Shown here: positions 11,811 to 22,329 of the stretch, piece after piece
Layout: every line of letters starts with the position of its first letter
How positions within the stretch are numbered: position 1 is the first letter of the stretch
Assembly: GCA_963971225.1 (NCBI GenBank)
Contig: OZ020269.1
Span: 18,536,921-18,600,920, forward strand
Source: Melieria omissa
Lineage: Eukaryota > Arthropoda > Insecta > Diptera > Ulidiidae
Direction: 5' to 3'
DNA: 64,000 nucleotides
Notes under the pieces: model-generated
Told to the model about the DNA's origin: nothing
What the model saw: only the letters and a program-made list of their open reading frames with translations
Databases searched by the model: none
Position numbers and translations under genes: made by a program

Positions 11811-12708
11811 CTACATGGGCTGAAAAGTCTTTGGCCTGACATAGAGATGGCGCCAAAAATTAAGAATTATTGTGTTGTACATGGAAAACCATCCTTAACT
11901 TAGATTCTGTCAAAGTTTCATGACATTTGGTTGACTCGTTTTCAAGTTATTGCTTTCGAAGTGACGCTACCTCTGAATTTTTGTAAACAATGGAAAAAAG
12001 TGAATTTCGTGTTTTGATAAAACATTGCTATTTGATGGGCAAAAATACAGTGGAAACAAAAGCATGGCTTGATAAATGTTATAATACATCTGCTCCACCA
12101 AATTCAACTATCAAGTATTGGTTTGCTGAGTTTCGTCGTGACCGTACGAGCACCAGTGATGCACCGCGTTCAGGGAGGCCAAATGAGGCAGTTAATCCGG
12201 AAAACATCCAAAAATCACGGACCTTGTGTTAAATGATCGCAAAATAAAATTAAGTGAGATAGCTAACATCATAGGCATCTCAAAGGAACGCGTTGGTCAT
12301 ATCATTCATGAACATTTACACATGCGGAAGCTGTGCGCGCGATGGGTGCCGCGCAAACCAAAAAGCAAAACGTGTTCGTCTTTCAACATCAGATGAATTA
12401 CGCTAAGAAGTCGTCAAACACCCACCGTATTCACCAGATTTAGCACCCAGCGACTATTTCCTCTTTCCCAGGTTGAAAAATTGGCTCGCCGGAAAAAGAT
12501 TTTACTCAAATGAGGAGGTCGAGTTGGAAACAAACGCCTATTTTGAAGAGCTTCACGCGGACCACTATAAGAAAGGCATCGAAATGTTGGAAGACCGTTA
12601 CACTAAATGCATTACTCTAAATGGAGATTATGTCGAAGATTAAAATCATTTTTGCACTAAAAATATCGTTTTTTCATTGTCAGGCCAAAGACTTTTCAGC
12701 CCATGTAG
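11811..12708 (+). mobile_element. Internally deleted mariner transposon
   Basis: An 898-base element between TA dinucleotides (11809-11810 and 12709-12710). The 31-base terminal inverted repeats are perfect, beginning CTACATGGGCTGAAAAGTCT. The transposase start lies at 11990 (MEKSEFRVLIKHCYLMGKN) and runs through the paired helix-turn-helix domain with a frameshift near 12220. The second part continues as KIKLSEIANIIGISKERVGH. Then about 400 bases are missing, including the first two catalytic aspartates, and coding resumes at YSPDLAPSDYFLFPRLK, which holds the third Asp of the DD34D triad. The last codons end in TAA near 12640. Inactive for transposase, but perfect ends could be mobilised in trans. 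The length and motifs fit the irritans-like subfamily. Confidence 0.9.
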
Positions 12709-12927
12709 TACAATACTGTGTTTTCGCACGTCTTATAACACACATTTTAAATGGAAAGAAATGAGTGAAAGGAGGATAGGGCCAACGCCAACTTCGAGCC
12801 TCAAATATATTTTAGAGCGTCCCATAAAAGGACTTTTCTCCATTCCTAATTCTTTACACAGGCAACGACTTTAGGCACGAACGAAACTACAACAACATTC
12901 AGACAACATTTAGAAAAATTCACTTAA

Positions 12928-13373
12928 CCTTTTCGGTACTTCTTTTTTGTTTTTAACTTTAAAAATAAAAGTCATTTTTTTAAATATTGTTCGAAAAAGT
13001 GGTTTTTGGGCAAAGAAGAAATAAAAAAATCGTACAGCTTGTGAACTATATTTGGGATCTAACTCTTTTTACACTTACTAAAGCAATAAATATCTATTAT
13101 TTACATAAACCTATAAAATAAATTGATTTTTGTAATAGAATAAATAAAAGTACAAAGTGACCTCTTTTTGTAAAATACGCAGCTCGATAGGACTGCGCAC
13201 TTGCTGAACCCTTACAATTTACTTGGTACACTAATCAAAATATTTTTCATTATTTGGTATAAAAACCTTCAGAGAAAAATACAAAAATTTAAAAATATAG
13301 TATCCACAAGTTTTTGACCTAAAACAGGCACTGAAAAGAGGCTATGCCATATGGCATAGAATAACCGAAAGGG
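12928..13373. mobile_element. TTAA-flanked MITE, family B
   Basis: 446 bases between TTAA at 12924-12927 and 13374-13377. The left end is CCTTTTCGGTACTTC and the right end, read inward, is CCCTTTCGGTTATTC: an imperfect inverted repeat. Non-coding and AT-rich. TTAA flanks suggest piggyBac-type mobilisation. Confidence 0.55.
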
Positions 13374-13377
13374 TTAA

Positions 13378-14160
13378 AGGAGAATTATTGTGTTTGCTAA
13401 AGTATACTAAACTAACACTTATATACCTAATACACACATATATTAAATACATATACTGTATACCTCAATAAAACTTTGCCCAATTGCAATTCACTCTAAA
13501 GTACACTTGCAAGCTTCTTTTATTGAAAACCAATTGCATACTTTTCGGCCGCTGCCACAACTCAAAACCAATTTGAATACTACACCACAATATAAAATCA
13601 ACTTTTAGGCACTTTGTTGTTTGGAAAACATATTGATAAGTCAACACACGTCCAACAACACTCTATTGCGTTCGTATTTACGTGATTTTTATGTGCTTTG
13701 TTGCACGTAACTCTCAACAGCAACAAGGCTGATGTTCTTTCAATTTTGTTTTCGTAGGTCGTTATGTTTCTTACTGCTGTTCAATATCTCCCATACATTG
13801 GTATTTGTGTTTTTTCAAATTGTTACCGATTATGACAAATTAACATCTTCATGCCAAATTTAGTGTTTAATAGAGCAACAGTTTTGTTCAGTTCTACACA
13901 AACAAATCAGCATTGGACTAATTGGTAAAGAAATAGTAGCTCAAACAGCTGGGCAGATATGGTCAAAGAATGCTCTAGATTTTATTTAGATTGCATAGAA
14001 AAAAGGGCACTTTCGATTTCAAGCATATTTGCAAATTTGTTGAAGTTTGAAGATGAGTGTGAAAATCTAAAGAATTTGCTTCGATAAGGAAATATGGTAC
14101 ATGGTACAAAATATGGTAGCACAATTTTTTACTATGGAAAAAATTCCGAAATTTGTATGG
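13378..14160. other. No gene recognised
   Basis: AT-rich DNA between a MITE and a minisatellite. No open frame resembles a known protein and I see no strong inverted repeat. Confidence 0.35.
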
Positions 14161-14164
14161 AGCG

Positions 14165-14885
14165 ATTGTACACAGATATGATGGTTGAAAGATGATATAA
14201 AAGATGAGTAAATATAGGAAAATATCAAAATAAGAGTTAATTGAAAGTTAATAAAGTATAGTAGAAATATAAGATAAAAGATGAGCAAAGATAAACAAAA
14301 ATCAGAATAAGGAGTAATTAAAAGTTGATAAATGATAGTTGAAATATAACGTAAAAGTCATCTTTTATGATAGCAAAGATAGGAAAAGATCAGAATAAGA
14401 GATAATTGAAAAATGATAAATGATAAAAGATAAAAGATAGTTCAAACATGAGATAAAGGCGAGCGAAGATAGGAAAATATCAGAATAACAGTTAAATGAA
14501 AGATGATAACTGATAATTAAAATATAATATAAAAGATGAACAAAAATAGGAAAAGATCAGAATAATGAAAGATGATAAATGACAGTAGAAATATGAGATA
14601 AAAACTGGCAAAGACGGGAAAGATCAGAAAAAGAGATAATTAAAAGGTCATAAATGATACTAAAGTTCATAAATCAGATTTGAAATATGAGATAAAAGAT
14701 GAGTTTATAAAAGATAGTTGAAATATGAGATAAAAGCGAAGATAGGAAAAGATCAGATTGATAATTAAAAAATACTGCAAAAGATGAGCAAAAATAGGAA
14801 AAGATCAGAATAATGAAAGATGATAAAATGACAGTAGAAATATGAGATAAATACTAGCAAAAACAGAAAAAAACGGGAAGAGAGA
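14165..14885. repeat. Degenerate purine-rich minisatellite
   Basis: About eight imperfect repeats of 60-110 bases built from the phrases ATAGGAAAAGATCAGAATAA, GAAAGATGATAAATGATAG and ATATGAGATAAAAGATGAGC. Copies of the first phrase start near 14214, 14376, 14468, 14545, 14613, 14741 and 14791. The plus strand is almost all A and G with T, with very little C, a marked strand asymmetry. Confidence 0.7.
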
Positions 14886-15214
14886 ATTGAAGACTTTTTG
14901 TTTTGAAATTTTGTTTATAGATTTTCATAGACAAATTGCAGTGCAACTTTGTCATAGATGGATGATGGATAGTTGGACCAATATTGACAAGACTTGTACA
15001 AAAACCTCAACAACTGCCTACGTGGAACTTGTATCATATAAAAAAATGTTCTACTGCAATTTGAGTTTTTTTCTTTCAAAATTCTGTTAATTTGGTTTGA
15101 CTACTTCCTTACTACTTACTCATCAACGTGCGCCAATTTCAATGAAACTCAATAAATTAACTTGTTTTTGTATATATTTTGTAGATAACTAAAATATTTT
15201 TGCATGTAAATATA

Positions 15215-15290
15215 ATTTGTTTGTTTTTTTGTTTTGTTTTTTTTTTTGTTTTTTTTTTTGTTTTTTTTTGTTTTTTTTTTGTTTTTTGTT
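15215..15290. repeat. T-rich low-complexity tract
   Basis: Runs of 6-13 T separated by single G over about 75 bases. It lies just downstream of the first peptide gene (minus strand). Confidence 0.8.
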
Positions 15291-15523
15291 ACTTTCCATA
15301 CAATGAAACAAATACAATAACATTTCATAAACACCTTTAAACAAATCAGGTTCATTAACCTAAGAACTATATATAAATATTTGCAAATGCGCTTAAACAT
15401 AAAAGTAAAGATCAGTCTATTTTTCCAAAATCAGCTGCAACAGATTTGTGCACATTTCCCAACCCCCCAACTATTATTCAATTCAATGTTCCTTTTCCCA
15501 ACTTCGACTTCCAACTTCCCAAC

Positions 15524-15977
15524 TTAGCCAAAAAGATTCGGCACGAAGAGCTTCTTGCGTTTGGCGTGTGTCTCCTTGAACTCCACCAGATGACCCTCAT
15601 TCACAACTGCGTCTTGTCGTCTGTTACCTCGCACCGCTGACAGGGGCACAGCAGTAATGAAGCCATCTTCGAGGTAATAGTAGCCACGATGAAGGCGCCG
15701 CAGTCGCGCGTCTCTTATGGACTCCAAAAAGTATGCGTCAGCAATGTTCTCCACAGGCTCCACATAGCTGTCGACAAAGGATTGGGCTGGCTTGCCAGCA
15801 GTTAGAACCAAGCGACAGGTGCCAACGATGAATAGCAGTAGAAGGAAATGTGTGATGAAGTGCTGTAAAGTGGAAAAGATATGTAAATAACGAGTTGAAA
15901 TAGGAACTTTGGAGTCTTTAGAGTCTTAAATACATTTTAGAAGTAAAGTTATCTGTTTTAAATGTGTCACTTACCAT
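15524..15977 (-). CDS. Secreted small peptide precursor, family member 1
   Basis: I do not recognise this gene; function unknown. Two minus-strand exons: 15975-15977 (only the ATG, followed by donor GTAAGT) and 15524-15862, joined in phase 0 to give 113 residues. Residues 1-24 (MHFITHFLLLLFIVGTC...) form a strong signal peptide, so the product should be secreted. Residues 62-64 are YYY in the block GYYYLEDGFITAV. A basic cluster KRKK (102-105) is followed by the last eight residues LFVPNLFG. The terminal Gly after a basic cluster is the layout of an amidated peptide precursor, but this is inference. The other three members lie at 21.3, 22.3 and 26.7 kb in the same orientation. A TATA-like box sits at 16096-16105. 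Cysteine occurs only in the signal peptide. The microexon is inferred from splice signals and the pattern shared with the other members. Confidence 0.78.
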
Positions 15978-16095
15978 ATTTTTTGGTTTTCTTTTTTACT
16001 TTAAAGCAGTAAAAATCCACTAAACGTGTATCCAAAATGTTATCCAAATCGTAATCCAACGTGATTTATTTGTATGTACTGCTTTGCTGCTGTTT

Positions 16096-16105
16096 CTTCA
16101 TATAG
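16096..16105 (-). promoter_or_regulatory. TATA-like box of peptide gene 1
   Basis: Minus strand reads CTATATGAAG about 120 bases upstream of the ATG, which leaves room for a 5' leader of roughly 90 bases. Confidence 0.4.
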
Positions 16106-17005
16106 AAGTTCCAGCACTTTTCTGTTATATTTGTTTTCTGGTTTCAATCCACTTAGTTTTTGATCAACTGGTTCTGATCAACTTGATTTCAAATTGAATA
16201 TTAATGCTGTATTTATTGCTTGAGAACTTGATGCTTTCAAAGGCACTTGCTTTCTGTTTATGAATTTTCAGCGCCACTTTTCTTTATATATCGCCCCGAT
16301 AGCAATTTTTCGCACTTTTTTCGCACACACCTGCGAAATACCAACAATGGCTTATTTTTCAACAGCAACAAAATTTTTTTTTTTTTTACAAGTAACCACA
16401 TTGTTAATGTTGTTGTTATCATAATTGTTATCAAGTTGCGTACATGAATGCAAACGGCAACCACCCACCGCACCAACAAGTGGCTGAGCAACAAAATTAT
16501 TCTAACCAAGCGAGACTCAATTGACTATTTACTTGCCTGCCAACGCACGTCATACGCTACTTAAGGTCATCGTTGTGTAGACGCATCGGTGCGCTACGAG
16601 ATCACTTAACGGCTCCACCAACACCAATTTTCGACAATCTAATTGATTGAACTTCATTGCGATTGGAATTCGTTACTACTTATTTGTTTTACATATGGAA
16701 AATTTTACAATTTTTTTTTTATACATGTTTGTGTTATAAAAAAAAATTAGAATACCAATAACAAAAGTGCAGCACTGGCATCAGAGGCCTTCGGCTGTTT
16801 ACAATTATTGGTGAATTGCTAAGTACTGAACTGGCAACATTTTAAATGCAGCATTACAATTGGGTAAACACGTCTCTCAAAATATTTGCTTTGATTCTTT
16901 ATTGATTTCAATGATATATCAGTTGACTGTTAATCGTTTTGTGTTATTCAATTCGACTGTGAATCATTTTCTATAGAGAACAGTAAAGAACGACTTACTT
17001 GCAAT
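16106..17005. other. Upstream region of peptide gene 1
   Basis: No gene recognised. Contains a short T-run at 16374-16387 and AT-rich DNA. Confidence 0.35.
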
Positions 17006-17007
17006 GA

Positions 17008-17272
17008 GTTCAAGTTTGTGGCTTAAGTCTTTTGTTTAAGAAGTGTGGCAGTCTGTCTCATTTTCCATGCATAACAGGAAAGAGTAACTAACCAAAAATT
17101 TGTTTGAGTTTGTAGCTTAAGTCTTTTGTTTAAGACGTGTGGCACTTTGTGTCATTTTCCATGCAGGAAACTAAAAATTAGTTTGAGTTTGTTGCTTAAG
17201 TCTTTTGTTTGAGATATGTGCGCATAGTCACACTAAAAGCTAAATAACCCAATCAACGAACTAGAAACGTGA
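17008..17272. repeat. Three tandem-like repeat units
   Basis: Three imperfect copies (about 17008, 17101 and 17180; spacing 80-95 bases) share GCTTAAGTCTTTTGTTTAAG followed in the first two by GTGTGGCA and CATTTTCCATGC. The third continues into GTCACACTAAAAGC and AACGAACTAGAAACGTG. A fourth partial copy lies at 19120-19162, and the distal part recurs at 20166-20220, so this is a dispersed repeat that has also been locally duplicated. Confidence 0.65.
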
Positions 17273-18112
17273 CTTTTACACTTTACTTAACATTTTCAAC
17301 CCGTCGCCCATTGCCGCACATATGGCACACATGAAATGTACAATATTTATTACCAACTATAGCGCAAATCAGGAGCAGTGAAAATATGCAGATTAGTTAT
17401 TGTGCTTTTTGCAAAAGTGTTAAATGCTTTGTAGCACAAAAACAACAAATAACTATACAAAACTTCCACACTTGAAGCCACAGACACATTTCTTTAGCCT
17501 TGAGAGAAAAATAAATTTCATAAAAAATTCCGAAAATCTGAAATTAAAAATTTTTAAATAAATGAAATTGTGCCAAAAACATTTTACTATTTTTTGTACC
17601 ACACTTTTGTGTTATTTCTTTTATGAAATTTCACACTTTATTAAAATTTTGCATATGCCTACATAACTACAACACTAAATTTTTGTAGAGAAAATATAAA
17701 TTTGGTTCACAACAGATGCGTAAAAATTTCCATTAATTTTAGGGTCATTGTATAGTTTTCTTTTGTGTTAATTTGAAGCAAGTTGGGCGCTCATAACTAT
17801 ACACAAAACACACAAACTCTTACTCAGTCTCAGCCGCTATTTGGCACGTAGACCCAGATTGAGCGACTACTGTCTGTTTTTTTGATTGATTTAGTAAAAA
17901 CGGCAGGCAAGTAAAAATCGGATGAAAAAACCTGCCAATCAAATGCCACAATTCCATTTGTTATATGTGCGAATAAAAATTGTTTATTTGCATTTGTGAA
18001 TTTGTGAGCAACAACTTGTTATAATCTGTACTCATTTAGCTCTTCTTCATTCATCGATGCCTACATTTTTTTATTATTTGATGACACGTCCTTTTGAATA
18101 AATATTTTTCAG
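17273..18112. other. No gene recognised
   Basis: AT-rich intergenic DNA with no supportable exon or inverted-repeat element. Confidence 0.35.
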
Positions 18113-18400
18113 TACCATGCGTTAACATGGTCTGTTGCACTTATGGATGCTAAAATGTCTATCGCTATTGCTTATATTTTTAACTTCTACATTTTTCTAC
18201 TAAATGCAATATGTATGGTTGTCCATATGACAGCTGCGCAAAGATATTCTAAATTTGCAAAACTGTTTTTTACTATATCCGAACGTAAATATTTGTTAGT
18301 GGATGTATTGACATGTGTGCCTTTTTTTGTTGATTTTTACGCAAATCTAAAATTTCGATGCTTCACTTGGTTATTGTTGATTTGTATTGAGCAGCAGTAG
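18113..18400 (+). CDS. Hydrophobic open exon, unknown
   Basis: An open frame preceded by an acceptor-like sequence (AATATTTTTCAG ending at 18112) and ending in TAG. From the acceptor it gives YHALTWSVALMDAKMS and then long hydrophobic stretches separated by short polar parts. That is compatible with two or three membrane segments and a basic loop (AQRYSKFAKLFF). No upstream exon was found. It could be the last exon, or the relic, of a multi-pass membrane protein such as a chemoreceptor, or a chance AT-rich frame. I do not assign a function. Confidence 0.25.
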   Translation, partial: YHALTWSVALMDAKMSIAIAYIFNFYIFLLNAICMVVHMTAAQRYSKFAKLFFTISERKYLLVDVLTCVPFFVDFYANLKFRCFTWLLLICIEQQ

Positions 18401-18695
18401 CCGGCAATTTCAGTTGTTTACTAAAATTGGAGTTGTAAATTTCTTGTTTATTGTAACCTGAAAGGCAGACAGAAATACAACTTATAAATAGAACTTTGTA
18501 TTAGTATTATTTGGAGAAGCATACTTTAAGGAAGGATGATAGCATCCTTAACCCAATGATGTCTTAAGCTATATGTTATTTTTGGCCACAGATATATTGT
18601 TGACAGTGTCCATGCACACAGTTACGTAGACATTGCTGCCCATAGTACTGCAGCTATTGGCTTTCAGTTTGACTAACTAGTGCCTCGGCTTGCAA

Positions 18696-18989
18696 CTACT
18701 TGAAGCAGATCTGTCCAGCCCCACCATTATGTGATTCTGTGGCCTTCAATACGCAGTCCAGACACTCTTTTATCCAGTCCGTGCCCCAAGCTCCTTCTCC
18801 TTTAGAGTCATCTTGCCAAAGTACATGTACCTGGAATGTCTTAAAATTCGGCAATTTACTTATACAGTGAGCAGAAATCTCTTTATGCTATAGACACATG
18901 TCGCAAATGGCAGCATTATGTCTCCAAATTCGATTGAAAAATTTAACAGCATAAATCCCATGACTAAATATCCTCACAATGTATCTCAT
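18696..18989 (-). pseudogene. Broken coding segment, family unknown
   Basis: From ATG at 18987-18989 the minus strand reads MRYIVRIFSHGIYAVKFFNR and continues to CDMCL, then a TAG at 18888-18890. The same frame continues with protein-like sequence for 63 more residues (for example QVHVLWQDDSKGEGAWGTDW, then IKECLDCVLK) to a second TAG at 18696-18698. Composition (Trp, Cys, Gly, acidic residues) is unlike AT-rich noise. Either a pseudogene with one in-frame stop, or a last exon, because TATAG just before 18887 could serve as a splice acceptor. I do not recognise the family. Confidence 0.4.
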
Positions 18990-19916
18990 ATTTAGTTTCC
19001 TAGTTTTTAGTTTCAACAAATAATTGGTCCAACTGAGTTGAGGCGCAAATAAATATCTTCGACTGCCTACACATCCGTATCTCGTGACAGTTTCTTAGAG
19101 TAACCAACTAAAAATTAGTTCAAGTTTGTTGCTTAAGTCTTTTGTTTGACATGTGTGCGCAGTAAACATGATTTAGTGTTGTATGGAGATTCTTGGGCAC
19201 AATAGATCTACAGGTCGCAGTGCATCAACCCCATCAATAATAATGGAGATTCTTAATAATAGTTTGTAGAAACCCAAAAGTGGACAACACAAAAACTCCC
19301 ATCGTATGGGAGACGCCCTCTGGTGGTGAATTTCTGAACCTTCATTATTTTGTATATTTTGTACTCAAGAATGTTAGCGATCGCTGAATAAATAATCAGT
19401 GAAATCGGTTCAGTAGTTTTCGAGATACGATGTTTTCTCACTTACTTAACTATTACATTTAAAAGTGAGGAGTCAATGGCATAGAAAATGGCCAGTTTTG
19501 TATGGCAGCTTCCTTAAGAGTTGGATATAGCGGGTAGGTATGTTTGGACGAAACATTTGGAAGGGAAAATAAATGGGTGTCGGTCATACATTTGACACGT
19601 CTGGGGGCAACCTGGAAGCAATGGGAGCCCATTTTATAAAAACGATCATTTTGTATGGGAGCCCCATTAAGGATTGGAGATGAGGTATAAATATGTTTGA
19701 AAGAAATAATCAGTAGAGAAAACTAGTGGGGATCAGTCATAGATTTTAACTCTCTAAGAGCAACTTCTGACCAGCTGTAGAGCAATTTGTCGAATTTTCT
19801 AGCTTTTTTGTCCCACTCTAGCCCCAAAAATGTTTCGCTCATACACTTTTTCACCCAACCGCATTAAATTAGAGGTTGCAGAGCATTGAAATTGAAAAAT
19901 ATTGCACTAAATCATG

Positions 19917-20160
19917 TCGCTCCTTCGCTGCAAGAACGTCATAACCCCAAAAAAATTTTTTTCAGTTTATGGCAGCCCTGTGTGTATCTGCATATGATCT
20001 TTTATCTGTCAAAACCTCTTTGTGAAATATTCAATACTTTGCTCACAAGACGACATGAAAAAGTTGATACCTTGAGCTGCCTGCAATGGCAAATTTTAAA
20101 ATTGAATTTTCTCGGAATGATGTAGTTTTGAGTTATGACGTTCTTGCAGCGAAGGAGCGA
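19917..20160. mobile_element. 244-base MITE with 29-base perfect inverted ends
   Basis: Both ends read inward TCGCTCCTTCGCTGCAAGAA followed by CGTCATAAC, 29 bases with no mismatch (19917-19945 and 20132-20160). The interior is non-coding and AT-rich. No clear target duplication: flanks are ATCATG and TGTGTA. A GTGCGCAGTCAC repeat piece follows at once. Confidence 0.75.
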
Positions 20161-20324
20161 TGTGTAGTGCGCAGTCACAGTAAAAACTAAGTAACTCAAC
20201 CAACGAACTAAAAACGTGCATACAGTGCAATAGTTGCTTAGAAGTAAGGTGAATCACTTTCAAGGTTTCTAGAAACTCCATGGATGGCCCAAGCAAAGCA
20301 TTTGACATTCCCTCTGGACGTAAC

Positions 20325-20705
20325 TATAACTTTATAAAGAAATAAACCCAACGTACAACTGAAGAGTTTGTCATTCTTTCTCCAAACAACAATAGTTTTC
20401 TCTCTAGGCGCCTTGGACCTTCCAGCGGAAACACGGAAACCCTCTACTGCGTTGAACACTTTTTCTGACTTCATTTATCAAACTTTATTTGTCACCCATA
20501 TACTTTTACTCTCGTAAAAATGACACAATTCTTCCCCCTATTTATAGTCAACTGCCACGTAATTGTGGCCCAACGTGACGTATGAGTAACCCCAACTTTT
20601 AACCGCAAACAAGTGTGACAAAAGTGAGCGTGGTTCGCACCTTGACTCGGTGCCTCCTCAGCATCGACTAATGACATCAAATATCTGCTATGTGACACTG
20701 GCGCT
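20325..20705 (-). mobile_element. Probable solo LTR
   Basis: On the minus strand this stretch has the layout of a long terminal repeat. Near its start is AGTGTCACATAGCAG. A strong promoter CTATAAATAGGGGG (20534-20547) is followed about 50 bases later by polyadenylation signal AATAAA (20484-20489). About 160 bases of U5-like sequence follow, ending near GTTATAGTTA. No gag or pol adjoins, so it is a solo LTR. Exact boundaries and target duplication are not visible to me. Confidence 0.5.
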
Positions 20706-21313
20706 AAGAATAAACATTAAAATTTCGCGTTAATTTCCTCTGACGTCACTGAACTTTTACACAAAGTGTATGAGGTCTTAGTTATAATTCTCAGTACTTC
20801 AAATGATTCAATTGCAGCTGATTCAAAGGCTAATTTTAAGCATGTTACACATTCATGACTGAATGTTGTGTATGCCAAACGTATGTAAACATTGCACCAT
20901 TTCAATGACGTCCAGGTGACTGCAGCTTAATACGAAGTAGACTAGTTACGATTTTGCCCTTCAATTAATGGTGTTTCGGCAACATTTCTTAAATTAAGCA
21001 GAGAAATTAACAGTTTTTAAATATTAATAAAAACTTTATTTAGTTGGCAAATAATTTCACTTGGAACTCTCTTGAATGGGTTACATTAGAAATATTCAAA
21101 GCATTACTATGGCGGCGTTTGTTATTATATTCCCACATGATACATATGTCAGTTTGTTTTGACCACTTAAAAAAATACCAAACTCAAAAAAATGAAGCAA
21201 AAACATAAAAAATTCAAAACCTCACGCTGCTCTACAGGGTCCAAGTCATCAAAGTTGAATTACAACTTACTATTTGTGCCATTTAATCCAGAATACAAGT
21301 CTTAAACCACAAT
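20706..21313. other. Downstream region of peptide gene 2
   Basis: No gene recognised. Contains the probable 3' untranslated region of the peptide gene that ends at 21314 (minus strand). Confidence 0.35.
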
Positions 21314-21837
21314 CTAACCAAAAAAATTCGGCACAAATAGTGGCGTGTGTTCTTCTATTGGCCTTTCAGTGCGATCTTCAATGCGCAATTCATGTTCCAA
21401 CTTGGAACTCTGCACCGGAATTACTGCATCTGAATTATCGTCCACGTAGTAATAGCTGCGTTGGTGGCGCTTGAGTGGTGCCTTAGTTGTGTGTTGTTGT
21501 TGCTGCACGCTTTTGGGCACCTGTTGCACAGGAAACAATTCGACGGATGGTACTGGCGATACTGACTGACAGCCAATAACAATGCTTAGTGCAATAGTCA
21601 AGATGACAAGGCACCATGTGGAAAAAGTCTATGCAGAAGGTAGATAAAATTTATGATGTTAATTTGTCTTAGTTTGTGTCACCTTGGATGTGACAAGTTG
21701 TCACAAAGAGTGTATGTGACAAAATATGCATTATGTACGTAAACAAAAACTGAGTCTTTCTGATATGATGACTATTACAATTTGTGACTATTACAATCTG
21801 CGTGAGAACTTGAGCTCTTACATACCATTCTTCCCAT
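21314..21837 (-). CDS. Secreted small peptide precursor, family member 2
   Basis: Unrecognised gene of the same family as those at 15.5, 22.3 and 26.7 kb. Exon 1 is 21826-21837 (codons MGRM, donor GTATGT). Exon 2 is 21314-21628 after acceptor CTGCATAG. Phase 0, 108 residues. Residues about 5-24 are hydrophobic (TFSTWCLVILTIALSIVIG), a signal peptide. A Gln/Pro-rich middle includes QQQQ (46-49). YYY occurs at 63-65 in SYYYVDD, and the C-terminus is LFVPNFFG. Unlike members 1 and 4, no basic cluster precedes the terminal motif; it is preceded by EEHTP. If the family is processed at basic sites, this one would be cut elsewhere, for example at KR (57-58). A TATA box lies at 21931-21940. Confidence 0.75.
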
Positions 21838-21930
21838 TCTTCTGTTTTTATTTAGAATTCCAATACTGTTTGAACACTCAACCCTGTTGCAAATAACTTT
21901 AGCTACTATTTGAAATCTTTTGCAGTTTCT

Positions 21931-21940
21931 GCTTTATATA
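21931..21940 (-). promoter_or_regulatory. TATA box of peptide gene 2
   Basis: Minus strand TATATAAAGC about 95 bases upstream of the ATG, implying a leader of around 65 bases. Confidence 0.5.
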
Positions 21941-22329
21941 GAAAAATTTATTGCTAAAAATTTACACACCTATATTTAGAAAATTAAATATAATTAGTGA
22001 ACATTAGAGTAGTCTCATAAATTCATTAATGCGAACAAGAAAACACAAGAACTGTCAACTTTCTGTTAGCTTTTTCAGGGACAATTAATTTGTTGCATTA
22101 GCACATTTGTTGCTAGAAGATATGAGTTTATTTTTTCTGGTTTTTATTTTTTTTTTAATTTTTTTAACAGCTTCGGTTATGCCAGAATGCTTTAGTAAGT
22201 AAAAATATGGATTGTTTTTTTTTTTTTTTTTTAAATTGAATAAAAATATGCTAGTCAAAGTGACTCATTGATAAACTACAACATAAACATAAAACCAAAA
22301 TTTCTCTTTACAACAGTCAATCACAAAAT

